From: JAWKSY01 sp041402125
Lineage (GTDB): Bacteria > Planctomycetota > GCA-002687715 > DRQF01
Assembly: GCA_041402125.1 (NCBI GenBank)
Contig: JAWKSY010000012.1
Coordinates: 62,001 to 126,000, forward strand
Length of the DNA: 64,000 nucleotides
Direction of reading: 5' to 3'
In this document: piece after piece, positions 26,751-38,200 of the stretch
Layout: the number at the start of each line of letters is the position of its first letter
Numbering within the stretch: position 1 is the first letter of the stretch
The notes under the pieces: generated by a model
Told to the model about the DNA's origin: nothing
What the model saw: only the letters and a program-made list of their open reading frames with translations
Databases searched by the model: none
Made by a program: the position numbers and the translations under genes

Positions 26751-29700
26751 ATGCACAGCGAGAGCGAGACCGCCGCGGAGAGGCTCCTTCTCGCCTTCCA
26801 GGAGCGCTATTTCGCCGACGAGGCCGACGACTCCGTCGGCTCGCTGGCCCACTACCTCGCGCTCTGGCCCGATCACCAGGAGCTGATCGCCCGGGAGTAC
26901 CTCGCCCTCTCGCGCGGGGAGGGGTCGCGCGACGGCGAGGAGGATGGCGACCGGAGGGAGGATCGCCTCGGCCCCTATCGCCTCGAGGCGGAGATCGGCC
27001 GCGGGGGTCAGGGTCTGGTCCATCGGGCGATCGACACCCGGCTCGGCCGCACCGTCGCCCTCAAGGTCCTCACCGGTCTCGGTCCGGGCGCCGAGCGCCA
27101 GCTCGCCCGCTTCAAGCGCGAGGCGGAGGTCGCCGCGCGACTCGAACACCCCGGCATCTGCGGGGTGCACGAGGCCGGCATCTTGAACGGCGTGCCCTAC
27201 ATCGCGATGCGCTACGTGCGCGGCGAGACGCTCGGTCAGCGGATATCGAGGACGCGCGGGGAGAGTCTCGACGGCCCCGCCACGACGAGCTTCCTCGAGC
27301 TGTCCGACGCGGACGGTCGCGACGACAGCGCGGCGGCGGCGCCGTCTCGGGATGCGATCGCGGCGCGGCCGGTCATGCCGCGGTCGCAGCTCGACGCGAT
27401 CCTCCTGGTCTTCGAGAAGGCGGCCCGGGCGCTCCACGCCGCCCACGCGGCCGGCATCGTCCACCGCGACATCAAGCCCGGGAACATCATGATCTCGGAG
27501 GCCGGCGAGCCGGTGATCCTCGACTTCGGTCTGGCCTCCGACGAGGCCGACGACTCCCTCTCCCTGACGATGACCGGCGATCTCTTCGGCACGCCGGCCT
27601 ACATGTCGCCGGAGCAGATCGCGGGGCAGCGCATCGCGCTCGACGCCCGATCAGACGTCTACTCGCTCGGCGTCACGCTCTACGAGGCGCTGACCCTGCG
27701 ACGTCCCTTCGAGGCGCCCACGCGCGAGGGGCTCTACCAGGCCATCATGACCAAGGAGGCGCCGGATCCCCGGCGGCTGAACCGCTCGATCTCGAAGGAC
27801 CTGAAGGTGGTCCTGGAGTGCGCCCTCGAGAAGGATCGGGACCGGCGCTACTCCAGCGCGCTCGACCTCGCCGAGGATCTCGCCGCCCTGCGCGAGAGCC
27901 GTCCCATCAAGGCGATCCCGATCGGCCGCGCGGGCCGGGCCTGGCGCTGGGCCAGGCGACGGCCCATGAAGGCCGCGCTCTTCGCGGTGCTCGCGATCGG
28001 CATCCCGCTGGTGACGGGGCTCGGCGGGTTCATCTGGGCGAACCTCGACGACATCGCGGCCCGGCGGGAGGCCAAGCGCATCGAGCGGCGCGAGGAGATC
28101 CTCGAGCGGGCCTTCCTCCTCCTCGCGGGCGCGCAGTACGACCTCGCCCGGGAGGCCTTCGAGGAGGCGCGCGACGTCGATCCCCGATCCGACGAGACAC
28201 TGGTGGGCGTCGCCCTCCTCGATCTCAAGGAGCGGGGTGGTGAGGCGGCGCTGAAGGAGGTCCGACGTGTCGAGAGTCGCGTCGCGGACCGGGACGCCCT
28301 CCGTCGGGTCGAGATCGCCGCGTTGCACCGGCTCGGACGACAGCCGGAAGCGGAGAGCGTCCAGGCCCGGACCTCGCGACCGGACGCCTCGCTGGACTGG
28401 TTCATCGAGGCCATCGTCGACTGGAAGGAACCGCCGCCGCCGGACTCCATGACGGCGAGCGATCGGGAGGAGTGGGGCGTCGTCGTCGGGGGGTTGAAGC
28501 GCGCGATCCACGCCGCTCCCCAGGCCCGCCGCGTGCTCCACCTCCTCCTGGCGGACGCGGCCGCCCGGGCGCGCGACCGGGACGCCGCCCGTGTGAATGC
28601 CGATGCGCTCGAAGCTCTCTGGCCGGATTGGCCCGACTCCTGGAACCACATCGCCCGGAGCGTCATGGAGTTCGATCCGGAGCGGGCGCTGACGGCCGTC
28701 GACCGCGCGCTCGGGATGGATGGCGGCGCCTACAGCTATCTCGCCACGCGGGCCCGGGTCCTGCACCGATTGGGGCGGGACGGCGAGGTGCGTCGGATGA
28801 TCCACCAGGCCGCGCGCGGCGAGCTCGGCACGGAGAGGACGTCCGACTTCGATTTCATGACGCTCGCGGTCGAGCTCGACGAGTGCGACGCCGCCCTGGA
28901 ACTCGGCCGGCGGAGCCTGATCGATCTCACCGGTACGCGCCGGGCCGTCGTCCTGAACGCGATCGGAAACGTCCGCCGGATGCGCGGCGAGTTCGACGCG
29001 GCGCTTGCGAACTACGAGGAAGCCGTCCCGTTGATGCCGGCCGTCGCCGTCATGCCTGCGAACATCGCGCAGGTGCTCTGCGATGCGGGGCGCGCCGAGG
29101 AGGGTCTGGTCTGGGCCGATCGCGCGATCGCCACCGACGCGACCGCGTTCGTGAGCCACCTCGCGCGGGCGGCGTGCCTGCATGCGCTCGGCCGCGATGA
29201 GGAGGCTCTCGCCGCGACGGACGTGGCGCTCCAGTGCTCGCGCGGGAGTTTCTTCGGCCTCACGCGAGCGGCGATCCGCCTGGAGTCGCTCGGTCGGGCG
29301 GACCGCGCCGTCGAGGCCTACGAGGCGGCCCTCGAACTCGCGCCGGGCCACGTGAACACGATCGGCTGTCTCGCCCACGCGCTCTTCACCTGCCGGCGAT
29401 TCGAGGAAGCGGCCGCGACGGCCGAGCGAGGCATCGCGCGGCAGGACGAGCTGCCGGAGCCGCCGCCCCTCGCCGCCAACATGCACGTCCTGCTGATCGG
29501 CTCCCTCCTCGAGCTCCCCACGAAAGATCGCGCCCTCGCGGCCCTCGAGCGGGCCCGGCGCCTCTTTCCCGACGACCATCACGTGCGGCAGATCTCGGTC
29601 TCCTGCTTCGAGAAACTCGGTCGTCTCCCGGACGCGCTCGCCGCGGCGAGGCGATCGAGCGAGTTTCGGCCGGACGACGCCGACGCGCGGGTCGCCCTGG

Positions 29701-30929
29701 CGCGTCTGATCTCCGGCACGGGCGGTGATGATGGCGAGGCCCTGTCCCAGGCCGAGAAGGCCTGCGAGCTCGACCCGGGCCATGCCGAGGCCCGGACCCT
29801 GCGCGGCCGGCTCCTCATGAATCTCGACCGGAAGGAAGAGGCCGAGGAGGCCCTCCGCGAGGCGATCCGCCTCGATGCGAATCGCGCCGAGGCGCACCGG
29901 CTCCTCGGCGTCTTGCTCGCCGGATTCCGTCGGAACGCGGAAGCGCTCGAGGCCTTCGAGAGGGCGCTCGCGCTCGCCCCCGACGATCTCGACAACCACG
30001 AGAACATGGCGAGGATCCTGTCCGAGCTGGGAAGGGAGGAGGAGTCGCGAGCCCGCTGGAAGGAGGCGATGCGACGCTTCCCCGCGGCGGCCTCGCCGGT
30101 CATCGGGCTCATCAAGGCGGAGGTTCGCGCGCAGAACCTCGCCGCGCTCGAGTCGCTCTCCCGGCGCGTGCTCGAGATCGATCCCGAGAACCCCGATGGC
30201 CACCTCTACGCCGGCGTCGCGGCCTTCTGGTCCCGCGGCGATCGTCGCGCCTTCGAGGAGTCCCTCTTCCGGAGCTACGAGCTTCATCGGGCGCGATCGG
30301 CCCCCGCGGAGCGAATCGCGCGGGCCGCCCAGGCTCTCGCGCCGACGCTCCGGCTCCGCCTTCAGGATCTCCTCGACGAGGGCGAGCTCGACGAGGCGAA
30401 CGAGCTGCTCGACGCGCGCCTCGTCGCCGTGCCCGAGCTCGAGCGCGAGGGCGCGCTTCTCGGACTGATCCCCGCCTGGGAGGCGCTCGACCCGGACCGA
30501 CGGCTCGAACTGGCGGTATCGCGCGCGTTCGGTGAGGCCCAGCGCGCGCGCGAGCGCGGTCGTCCCCGCGCCGCCATGCCTTTCCTGGAGCGGATCACGC
30601 GGCTCCGACCCGGTGATCCCCGGGCCCACAACCTCCTGGCCTGGTATCGCGTCGATCCCGACGGCGACCCCGCCCTCCGCGATCCCGCCGCCGCGCTCCC
30701 TCACGCGAGGAAGGCCGTCCAGGCGAGCGACCGACGCAACGCGAGCTACCTCGACACCCTCGCGACGACGCTCTTCGCCCTCGGCGACCTGAAGGAGGCC
30801 GTCTCCACCCAGGAGGAGATCCTGCGCCTCATGGATGGCAAGGACGCCGGCGACTACACCCTCGATCGCGCGCGAGCTCTCCTCGAGAGATACCGGGCGG
30901 CCCTGGCGAGCTCGGAGCTTTCGAACTGA
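26751..30929 (+). CDS. Ser/Thr kinase with transmembrane helix and long TPR domain
   Basis: 1392 residues from the ATG at 26751 (MHSESETAAERLL). After a short helical extension the kinase runs from about residue 75 to 390 with GRGGQG, VALKVL, HRDIKPGN and DFG (ILDFGLAS), so it should be active. An insertion after the hinge separates GETLGQRI from the HRD segment. One membrane helix (about 405-428) is followed by ~900 residues of tetratricopeptide repeats (for example LGVLLAGFRRNAEALEAFER, MARILSELGREEESRARWKE). TPR arrays usually bind protein partners; here they would sit on the outer face if the kinase is cytoplasmic. About 310 bp upstream (26440-26750) contain no recognisable gene, only an A/G-rich tract near 26667. 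Confidence 0.92.
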   Translation: MHSESETAAERLLLAFQERYFADEADDSVGSLAHYLALWPDHQELIAREYLALSRGEGSRDGEEDGDRREDRLGPYRLEAEIGRGGQGLVHRAIDTRLGRTVALKVLTGLGPGAERQLARFKREAEVAARLEHPGICGVHEAGILNGVPYIAMRYVRGETLGQRISRTRGESLDGPATTSFLELSDADGRDDSAAAAPSRDAIAARPVMPRSQLDAILLVFEKAARALHAAHAAGIVHRDIKPGNIMISEAGEPVILDFGLASDEADDSLSLTMTGDLFGTPAYMSPEQIAGQRIALDARSDVYSLGVTLYEALTLRRPFEAPTREGLYQAIMTKEAPDPRRLNRSISKDLKVVLECALEKDRDRRYSSALDLAEDLAALRESRPIKAIPIGRAGRAWRWARRRPMKAALFAVLAIGIPLVTGLGGFIWANLDDIAARREAKRIERREEILERAFLLLAGAQYDLAREAFEEARDVDPRSDETLVGVALLDLKERGGEAALKEVRRVESRVADRDALRRVEIAALHRLGRQPEAESVQARTSRPDASLDWFIEAIVDWKEPPPPDSMTASDREEWGVVVGGLKRAIHAAPQARRVLHLLLADAAARARDRDAARVNADALEALWPDWPDSWNHIARSVMEFDPERALTAVDRALGMDGGAYSYLATRARVLHRLGRDGEVRRMIHQAARGELGTERTSDFDFMTLAVELDECDAALELGRRSLIDLTGTRRAVVLNAIGNVRRMRGEFDAALANYEEAVPLMPAVAVMPANIAQVLCDAGRAEEGLVWADRAIATDATAFVSHLARAACLHALGRDEEALAATDVALQCSRGSFFGLTRAAIRLESLGRADRAVEAYEAALELAPGHVNTIGCLAHALFTCRRFEEAAATAERGIARQDELPEPPPLAANMHVLLIGSLLELPTKDRALAALERARRLFPDDHHVRQISVSCFEKLGRLPDALAAARRSSEFRPDDADARVALARLISGTGGDDGEALSQAEKACELDPGHAEARTLRGRLLMNLDRKEEAEEALREAIRLDANRAEAHRLLGVLLAGFRRNAEALEAFERALALAPDDLDNHENMARILSELGREEESRARWKEAMRRFPAAASPVIGLIKAEVRAQNLAALESLSRRVLEIDPENPDGHLYAGVAAFWSRGDRRAFEESLFRSYELHRARSAPAERIARAAQALAPTLRLRLQDLLDEGELDEANELLDARLVAVPELEREGALLGLIPAWEALDPDRRLELAVSRAFGEAQRARERGRPRAAMPFLERITRLRPGDPRAHNLLAWYRVDPDGDPALRDPAAALPHARKAVQASDRRNASYLDTLATTLFALGDLKEAVSTQEEILRLMDGKDAGDYTLDRARALLERYRAALASSELSN

Positions 30930-31157
30930 TAGCGTCCTCCTCGACGACGAGACGCCGGTGCCCGACGGGCGCGTCGAGGAGATCTGCCTCGAGAACCGCC
31001 GTGCCGATCGACGGCGCCTCCTCTCGGCTCTTCGCTCGGCGCCGGGGAGGAGCAGGTGTGGCACCGTGTCTCCACGAAGCCCTTCCGCGACGGCGACGAC
31101 CACTCCGGTCGCCACCTGAAGGAGGCGCAGGGCCATGCTCGGCCCGCGGGCGCGGGT

Positions 31158-32156
31158 TCAGCGTCGGACGCGGCGATGGAGTTCCGTGGACTCGCTGAGG
31201 ATCCGATCGAGGATCTCGAAGACGCCGACGCTGCCCGTCTCCATGGTCTCGAGCGCCTCGACGATGCCGTCGAATTCGCCCTCCATCTCGTCGAGGAGGT
31301 CGAAGACGCGCTGCGTTCCCTGGTGCACCTGGGCGTGAGGGCCCTCCAGGGTCGGGTAGCTCGGGCAGTGCGAGAAGCTCGCCCTGCCGTCGCCCTCGTA
31401 GTACCACTTGCCGAGACGGCAGGAGTGGTGATTGACGAACTTGAAGGCCGGCGCCTGCTTCAGCACCGAGAGGTAGGTGTTGACCTTCCAGATGACGTGA
31501 TCGAGCTTGGCGAGGCTGATGAAGACGCGATCGTTCGACTGGGAGACGTCGGCGATCGTCTCGCTGTTCTGCTCGAAGGTCGTACCGAGCCGACGTCGGA
31601 ATCCCTCCACCGTCTCCTGCGAGGTCGCGCTCAGGCCCTTCGCGGTGGCGATCGATCCCTGCGTCTCGGCCGACTTCTTGCGGATGGCCGAGACGAGCTC
31701 GGAGATCCGGTCGACCATGCCGGAGGTCTCCCTCGCGAGCTTCTTGACCTCGGCCGCGACGACGGAGAAGCCTCGCCCCGCGTCCCCGGCCCGGACGGCC
31801 TCGATGGCGGCGTTCAGCGCGAGCAGGTTGGTCTGACTGGCGAAGGCGCCGATCTCGGCGAGGCACTTGCAGATGCCGTCCACCTGGACGCCGAGGGCGT
31901 CGACCTTGCTCGAGGACTCCTCGAGGATCCCGTCGAGGTGACGGGCCGAGTCGGAGATGGCATCCGCCTCGTCGACGAGGCTCCGGAACTCCGCCTTGAC
32001 CTCGTCGCAGCGCGAAAGGGTGCGGTTGCCGAGTTCCACCGTCTCCGCGAGGTTCCCCTGGATGGTCACCAGGCCGTCGCGAACGTGCTCGTTCTCGGAT
32101 CTGAGCAGCTCCCTCAGCCGAGGGAGGAGGTCAGGATTGATCGTGGCCTGCGACAT
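31158..32156 (-). CDS. Soluble methyl-accepting chemotaxis-type protein with CZB zinc domain
   Basis: 332 residues from the ATG at 32156 (MSQATINPDLLP), preceded by GGAGACGGGG; the frame upstream lacks a good start. Residues ~60-190 form the chemoreceptor signalling hairpin, including FASQTNLLALNAAIEAVRAG and RGFSVVAAEVKKLARET, the CheA/CheW contact region. The C-terminal part is a chemoreceptor zinc-binding (CZB) domain with LDHVIWKVN, then NHHSCRLGKWYYEGDG and PHAQVHQG, whose His and Cys would bind zinc. No membrane helix is present, so it is a cytoplasmic receptor. No chemotaxis genes are adjacent. The 228 bp between it and the kinase-TPR gene show nothing recognisable. Confidence 0.9.
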   Translation of the reverse strand: MSQATINPDLLPRLRELLRSENEHVRDGLVTIQGNLAETVELGNRTLSRCDEVKAEFRSLVDEADAISDSARHLDGILEESSSKVDALGVQVDGICKCLAEIGAFASQTNLLALNAAIEAVRAGDAGRGFSVVAAEVKKLARETSGMVDRISELVSAIRKKSAETQGSIATAKGLSATSQETVEGFRRRLGTTFEQNSETIADVSQSNDRVFISLAKLDHVIWKVNTYLSVLKQAPAFKFVNHHSCRLGKWYYEGDGRASFSHCPSYPTLEGPHAQVHQGTQRVFDLLDEMEGEFDGIVEALETMETGSVGVFEILDRILSESTELHRRVRR

Positions 32157-32325
32157 CCCCGTCTCCGAAGTCCAGGAGAGGGATCGACACCGGCGTTCCC
32201 TACAGCTGAGCCGAACCGGGTTTTTTCCCAGGCGGACGCTCCGCCGCATCTCGTGGTCGGCGGCCCGGTTGTCTCCGGGCGGGGTCTGCGTGTGATCGCC
32301 TCGTGAGAGGGCGAGGGAGACGGAG

Positions 32326-35193
32326 TCACTCGGACGAGATGCGTCTCGCCGGGCGAACTCCGACGTCAGAGCTCCGATGCGACGCGGGCGTCGTTCGGTG
32401 CACCGCCACGCGTGAGAACGCGAGGGTGTTCGCGTAGCTCCCTCCTCGGGCGATGCGAGAGCTGTTGTTGCTCGATCGCAGCCCGTCCCCGGGCGCCACC
32501 GAAAACCTGTAGTCGCCGAAGGGGTCTCGAGCCCACTCGTGGACGTTGCCCGTCATGTCGAAGAGGCCGAAGGAGTTCGGGGCGAACGAGCCCACGGGCG
32601 CGTGAATGAGGAATCTGTCCCGGTGTTCCGGCGACTGGCGAGAGTAGATGCCCGTGGTCTCGAGGCCGTTGATGTTTCCGAAGCGGCGGACCTCTTCCGG
32701 CACCGAGGTCCCGGCCCAACGCATCGCCGGCTCCGCGCCGCCGCGTGCGGCCCGTTCCCACTGGGCCTCGGTGGGCAAGATGAGATCGAGGCGACCCAGA
32801 CGAATCGTGCAATCGTCCCAGCTCACCTGCTCCACGGGGTGGCGGAGATCGACTCGACTCTCCATCACGCCCTGTTCGTTGAAGAAGTCCTTGCCGTACC
32901 CGCTCGGATTCACTCCGTCGAAGCGCGACCACTGGGCCTGGGTCATCTCGTACTTCGAGATGAGATAGGCCGAGAGGACGATCTCGTGAACGGGCTGGTC
33001 TCGAGGGGCCGCATCCGGATCGAAGTTGGGCCCCTCGGGATCGCGCTGAGCGCCCATCAGGAAGGCCCCGCCGGGGATCAGGACGAAGACGAGCCCTCGC
33101 GTTTCCGGCATCGAGATCCGGCCGTCGGCGTCGCGATCGGGAAGGGCGCCGCCATTCTCCGACCAGTCGTGAGTCCGCCAGTCGAGGAACTCCTCGAGAC
33201 CGGAGACCGGATCCGGCCCGAGTGGGATCAGTCCGAGTTGCGGCGTCAGGCTCAGACCTCCGTAACGCGCGCTCGAGGCGATGCGCGCGATCGTCGCCGC
33301 CCAGAGGCCGGCCCGGTCCTCGAGCGTCTCCTTCCGGATGCGTCGGGATCGATCGAGGCGGCGGGCGACGCTCGACACGACCCCGTCATCGGACGTGAAC
33401 GTGGCGAGGTCCTCGACGAGGCGGGTCAGGATGTCGTGCCGGAACTGCAGGTCGACGTCCTCGCCGAAGTCCCAGGTCCGGCGGCCCCTCACCCTCTCGC
33501 TAAGATCGGCGTGCTCCTTTTCCGCCCGGGCGAGCGCCGCCGCTCGCGCCGCGCCCAGCTCCCCTTCGGTCACGGCCTCCGCGTTCTTGCGGAGCCAGAC
33601 GAGAGCGGACTCGAGCTCTACGATCCGGGCCATCTCGCCGGCGAAATCCCGCTTCCTCTCGTCCTCGGTGTAGGCCGGGACGTTCGCGCGGAGCGGTTCG
33701 AGCGCCTTCCGGTGGCTCTCGAGTCGCGCGAAGAGAGGCGCGTACTTGACCTGCCACGCTTCGAGCTCGGGCACGAGGTCGGGGTGGACGGGCCACAGCT
33801 TCTCGGCCGCCGCGCGGGCATTTGCGAGGCGGCGGGTGTCGGCCATGCGCTCGTACTCGGAGAGCGCCCTCGTCTTCTCCGCGAGAGCAGCCGACTCCGC
33901 CTCGCGTGCCTGGCGCTCTCGCTCGAGGGCGGCGGACTTCGCCGCCGTCTCCTCCCGGGCGCGCCGCTCGCTGTCCACCGCCTCCCGGGTCTTCGCCTCG
34001 GCCTCCCGGGTCGCCTCCGCGAGGCTCGTGTTCGTCCGGCCGAGGGTCTCGTTCAGCCGGCTCGTCCGGCGGCTGTTGAGCGTGGTGATCGTCGCGATCG
34101 ACGCGAGCGCGACGAAGACGGTCGCCAGGAGCCCGGCCGTCGCGGGCCTCCGCTGCGCCCAGCGCCAGGTCCGCGTGATCGGACCCACCGGCCGCGCCAG
34201 GATCGGTTCGTGCTCGCGGAAGCGCCGGAGGTCCTCCGCGAACTCCAGGGCCGACTGGTAGCGCTGGTCGGGGTGCTTCTCGAGCGCGTGATGGACGATC
34301 ACCGCCAGGTCCGTGGGGACCTTGGCATTGAGCTTCCGGATGTCCGGCGCCTCTCGGGCGATGATCTCCTGGAAGAGCGCGGCGCGTGTCGGCGCCTCGA
34401 AGGGCCGTCGCAGGGCGAGGCACTCGAAGAGCGTCACGCCGAGCGAGTAGACGTCGCTCCGTCGATCCACCGCGACGCGATTCGCCGCGAGCTGCTCGGG
34501 CGACATGTAGGCGGGCGTGCCCATCACGTCGCCCGTCATCGTCAGGCTCGGCCCGTCGGATTCGTCGTCGTGCGCGAGCCCGAAGTCGAGGATGACGAGT
34601 CCGCGCCCGGGCGCCACGATGAGGTTGCCGGGCTTGATGTCGCGGTGGACGAGTCCGCGCTCGTGGGCCTCGTGGAGCCCGCGCGCGGCGGACTCGATGA
34701 GTCGCGCGATCTCGACCGCGGCGCGGCGATCGACCGACCCCACGGAGGCGGGAGCCTCCTCACCGCCGGCCGCGATCTCGTTCCCGGCCGTCGTGGCGGA
34801 CCCGCCGCCCGAGGTCTCGCCGAAGCTCAGGTGCAGCTCCGAGACCTCGACCGTCCGCGCCGAGGCCTTCGTCGAGCTCCGGATGTGCGCGGCCAGGGTC
34901 TCGCCCCGCACGAACTCCATTGCGATGTAGGAAACGCCCCCGTCCTCGCCCCATTCGTGGACGCGGGCGACGTTGGGGTGGTTGAGCTTGGCGGCCTTCT
35001 CGGCCTCGCCCTTGAAGCGCAGCCGCGCCTGGGTGGACATCGCCTGGCCGAGGTCGAGGACCTTGAGCGCGACCTCGAGCCCGATCTCCCGATCCCGGGC
35101 CAGGTAGACCCGGCCCTGACCGCCGCGCCCGAGCTCCTTCTCGAGAACGTAGCGGCCGATCCGACCGTCCGGCGCTGACTCGTCGTTTCTCAT
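32326..35193 (-). CDS. Transmembrane Ser/Thr kinase with FGE-like sensor domain (copy C)
   Basis: 955 residues from the ATG at 35193 (MRNDESAPDGRIGRYVLEK), preceded by AGAGGTG. It lacks the N-terminal extension of copies A and F. The kinase is complete (GRGGQG, VALKVL, HRDIKPGN, LDFGLA). The insertion after the hinge contains the motif EVSELHLSFGE shared with copies D-F. One membrane helix (about 351-370) leads to a coiled coil and an FGE-like domain (about 697-955) lacking the catalytic Cys pair. The 32-residue variable block is at 32365-32460. Only 72 bp separate it from the upstream kinase-TPR gene on the same strand, so the two are probably co-transcribed. Confidence 0.92.
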   Translation of the reverse strand: MRNDESAPDGRIGRYVLEKELGRGGQGRVYLARDREIGLEVALKVLDLGQAMSTQARLRFKGEAEKAAKLNHPNVARVHEWGEDGGVSYIAMEFVRGETLAAHIRSSTKASARTVEVSELHLSFGETSGGGSATTAGNEIAAGGEEAPASVGSVDRRAAVEIARLIESAARGLHEAHERGLVHRDIKPGNLIVAPGRGLVILDFGLAHDDESDGPSLTMTGDVMGTPAYMSPEQLAANRVAVDRRSDVYSLGVTLFECLALRRPFEAPTRAALFQEIIAREAPDIRKLNAKVPTDLAVIVHHALEKHPDQRYQSALEFAEDLRRFREHEPILARPVGPITRTWRWAQRRPATAGLLATVFVALASIATITTLNSRRTSRLNETLGRTNTSLAEATREAEAKTREAVDSERRAREETAAKSAALERERQAREAESAALAEKTRALSEYERMADTRRLANARAAAEKLWPVHPDLVPELEAWQVKYAPLFARLESHRKALEPLRANVPAYTEDERKRDFAGEMARIVELESALVWLRKNAEAVTEGELGAARAAALARAEKEHADLSERVRGRRTWDFGEDVDLQFRHDILTRLVEDLATFTSDDGVVSSVARRLDRSRRIRKETLEDRAGLWAATIARIASSARYGGLSLTPQLGLIPLGPDPVSGLEEFLDWRTHDWSENGGALPDRDADGRISMPETRGLVFVLIPGGAFLMGAQRDPEGPNFDPDAAPRDQPVHEIVLSAYLISKYEMTQAQWSRFDGVNPSGYGKDFFNEQGVMESRVDLRHPVEQVSWDDCTIRLGRLDLILPTEAQWERAARGGAEPAMRWAGTSVPEEVRRFGNINGLETTGIYSRQSPEHRDRFLIHAPVGSFAPNSFGLFDMTGNVHEWARDPFGDYRFSVAPGDGLRSSNNSSRIARGGSYANTLAFSRVAVHRTTPASHRSSDVGVRPARRISSE

Positions 35194-35265
35194 CGCACCT
35201 CTGCCTGACGGGTGGAGCGGCCATCTGCGCGCAGTCTGCGCGATCGACGGGATCCGGGGGACTCC

Positions 35266-38200
35266 TCAGTCCTTCGTGAGTCCCTCGATCTCGCGGGTGA
35301 GCTTCTCGTCGTCTCCCGCGATCGCGGCGGCGCCGCGGAGGGCCTCGAGCGCGGCGTCGCGCCGGCCCTCCTCCGCGAGACGTCGCGCGTGGGCGATGGT
35401 CGCGTCCACGAAGCTCGCCCGGGTCCACGGCCGCCCGTCGCGCTCGAAGGCCTCGCGGAAGGCGGCGACCGCCTCCTCGAGCCGGCCCAGGGCGAGCAGG
35501 GTGTGGCCGAGCTGAAAGTGAGCGTTGGCGAAGTCGGGCGCGACCGCGAGGGCGGCGCGGCAGGAGGCGAGGGCCTCCTCGAGCTGCCCGCCGTCGCGCT
35601 GGAGGACGGCCAGGTTGATGCGGGCGTAGACGTGATCCGGGTCCACCTCGAGCGCCCGGAGGTGGCTCGCGATCGCCTCCTCGGACCGGCCCAGACTGGA
35701 AAGACAGGCGCCGAGGCGGTCGTGGGGGCGAGGGCTGCCGGGCTCGACCGCGACCCACTTCCGGGCGGCCTCGGCCGCTTCCTCGTACCGGCCGAGGTCG
35801 AAGAGCGCGGCCGCGAGCCCGGAGAGGGCGCGGGCGTTGCCGGGCTCGATCTCGAGCGCCTCGGCGTAGTCCTTCGCGGCCTCCTCGTCGCGCCCGAGGA
35901 TCTGGAGGAAGAAGCCCGTGTTCCCGAGGATGTCCGCGACGGCGGGGTGACCGAGCTCGCGGGCGCGGCGGAACGCGGCGAGGGCGCCGGAGGCGTCGCG
36001 GAGGGCGCTCCGCATGTATCCCATCGAGTACCAGTCGTCGGCGTTCTCGGGCTCGATCTCGGCCGCTCGCTTCCGCACCTCGTCACTCTCGGCCTGGAGG
36101 CCGAGCTGTGCGAGCTGCGCCGCGAGGACGGCCCGGGACGAGACGGAGGCCGTGTCGAGCTCCACCGCGCGGCGCAGGGCCGCGACGGCGTCGTCCGGGC
36201 GGTCCAGGAGGCGCAGGACCATGCCGAGGTTGATGTGGGCCTCGGCGTGGTCCGGGTTGAAGGCGATCGAGCGCCGGTACTCCGCCTCGGCCTCCTCGAA
36301 GCGGCGGAGCCTGTAGAGGCGCACGCCGAGGTTGTAGCGCTCGCGGTAGTTGTCCTCGATCGCGACCGCCCGCCGGAGGAGCACGGCCGCCCGTTCGTCG
36401 TCCGTGCAGATCAGGGCGGCGTAGGCGAGGGCGAGAGCACGGTCGCCGAAGTTCTCCGTCAGCACGCGGATCGTGCGATCGACGACGATGGGATCGACGC
36501 GGCCCGGGCACTCGTCGAGGGCGGAGGCCATGAGGTAGTGGTAACTGGCGCGCGGGGAGGGTGCCATCAGCGCGGCGGTGAGGAGACAGTCGAAGGCATC
36601 CTGGGCCACGTCCGCCTCGCCCGGCTTCATCGAGCCGAGGAGGACCATGCCGTTCAGGTACCAGCCGAGGTGGCCCTTCGGCACGGGCGGCGACTCGAGG
36701 AGTCCGGGCCGCTCCGGCTCGCGCCCGAGCCGCCGGAGCACGCGGGCGCGCAGGAAGGAGAGAGCCTCCACCTCGTCCTCCAGGTCGCGGTGTCCGTCGA
36801 GCACCGAGAGGGCGGATGCGGCGTCGCCGTGATCCAGCTTCGAGAGGGCGAGCAGGCCCACGACCTCGGCCGAACTGGGGGCCAGCGCGAGGGCCTTCTC
36901 GAGCTCGGCTTCGGCCTCGATCTGCCGGTCGTAGTGTCGGGCGGCGAGCGCGCGCTCGATCATGCCCTCGACGATGCGCTCGCGTTCGGCCGCCTCCTGC
37001 TTGCGGACCTGGGGGAGCACCGCGAGGTGCCGCGCGGTCAGGGCGGCGATCGTCGGGATCGCGAGGACGAGCACGAGGAGGAGGCTCGCCACCGCGGGCT
37101 TGCGCTGGGCCCAGCGCCAGCTCCGCGTGACCGGCCCCACCGGGCGGGCCATGATCGGCTCGTGCTCCCGGAAACGTCGCAGGTCCTCGGCGAGGTCGAC
37201 CGCCGTCTGGTAGCGCTGATCGGGATGCTTCGCGAGTGCGTGGGCGACGATGACCGCGAGATCGGCGGGGATCCGCCGGTTGATCCGTCTGAGGTCGGGC
37301 GCCTCGCGCGAGACGATCTCGCGGAAGAGGAGCTGGAGGGTCGGGGCCACGAAGGGACGCTTCAGCGCCAGACACTCGAAGAGCGTCACGCCGAGGGAGA
37401 AGACGTCGCTCCGTCGGTCGACGGGGACCTTCCCCTCCGAGAGCTGCTCCGGCGACAGGTAGGCCGGCGTGCCGACGACGTCGCCCGTCATCGTCAGTCC
37501 GGGCGCATCGGAGGACTCGTCGCGGGCGAGGCCGAAGTCGAGGATCACCAGCCCGCGGTCCGGCGTGACGATGAGGTTGCCGGGCTTGATGTCCCGGTGC
37601 ACGAGCCCGCGCTCGTGCGCCTCGTGGAGGCCCCGCGCGGCGGACTCGATCAGCCGCGCGACCTCGACCATGGCGCGCCGGTCGACGGCCATCGAAGAGG
37701 GCTGGGAGTTCGACCGGCCGGCCGTGGCCGCCCCGTGCGTCTCCGCGCTCTCGCCGTCACCTCCGTCCGTGGTCCCGCCGGCGACGACGGTCGACGCGCC
37801 CGCGTCGGGAGCCGCGACCACGGTCCCGACGTCATCGTGCACGGTCCCGCGGATCCAGGCGGCGAGCGTCTCGCCCCTCACGAACTCCATCGCGATGAAG
37901 GGGATGCCCGCCTCCTCGCCCCACTCGTGGACGCGCGCGATGTTCGGGTGCTCGAGCCGGGCGGCCTTCTCGGCCTCGCCCTTGAAGCGCAGGCGCGCCG
38001 AGGGCGAGATCGCGCCGCCGCCGTTCAGGACCTTGAGGGCGACCTCACGGCCCAGCTCGGCGTCGCGGGCGAGGAAGACCTGGCCCTGCCCGCCGCGGCC
38101 GAGCTCCTTCAGCAGCACGTAGCGACCGAGTCGCGGCTCGCCGTCCTCCGTCGTGCCGATCGACGAGACGGCGCTCGCGGCGTCATCGACGGAGCGACCG

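Noticed and set aside
31056..32306. Plus-strand open frame opposite the CZB receptor
   Set aside because: Antisense shadow of a well-supported gene without any recognisable domain.
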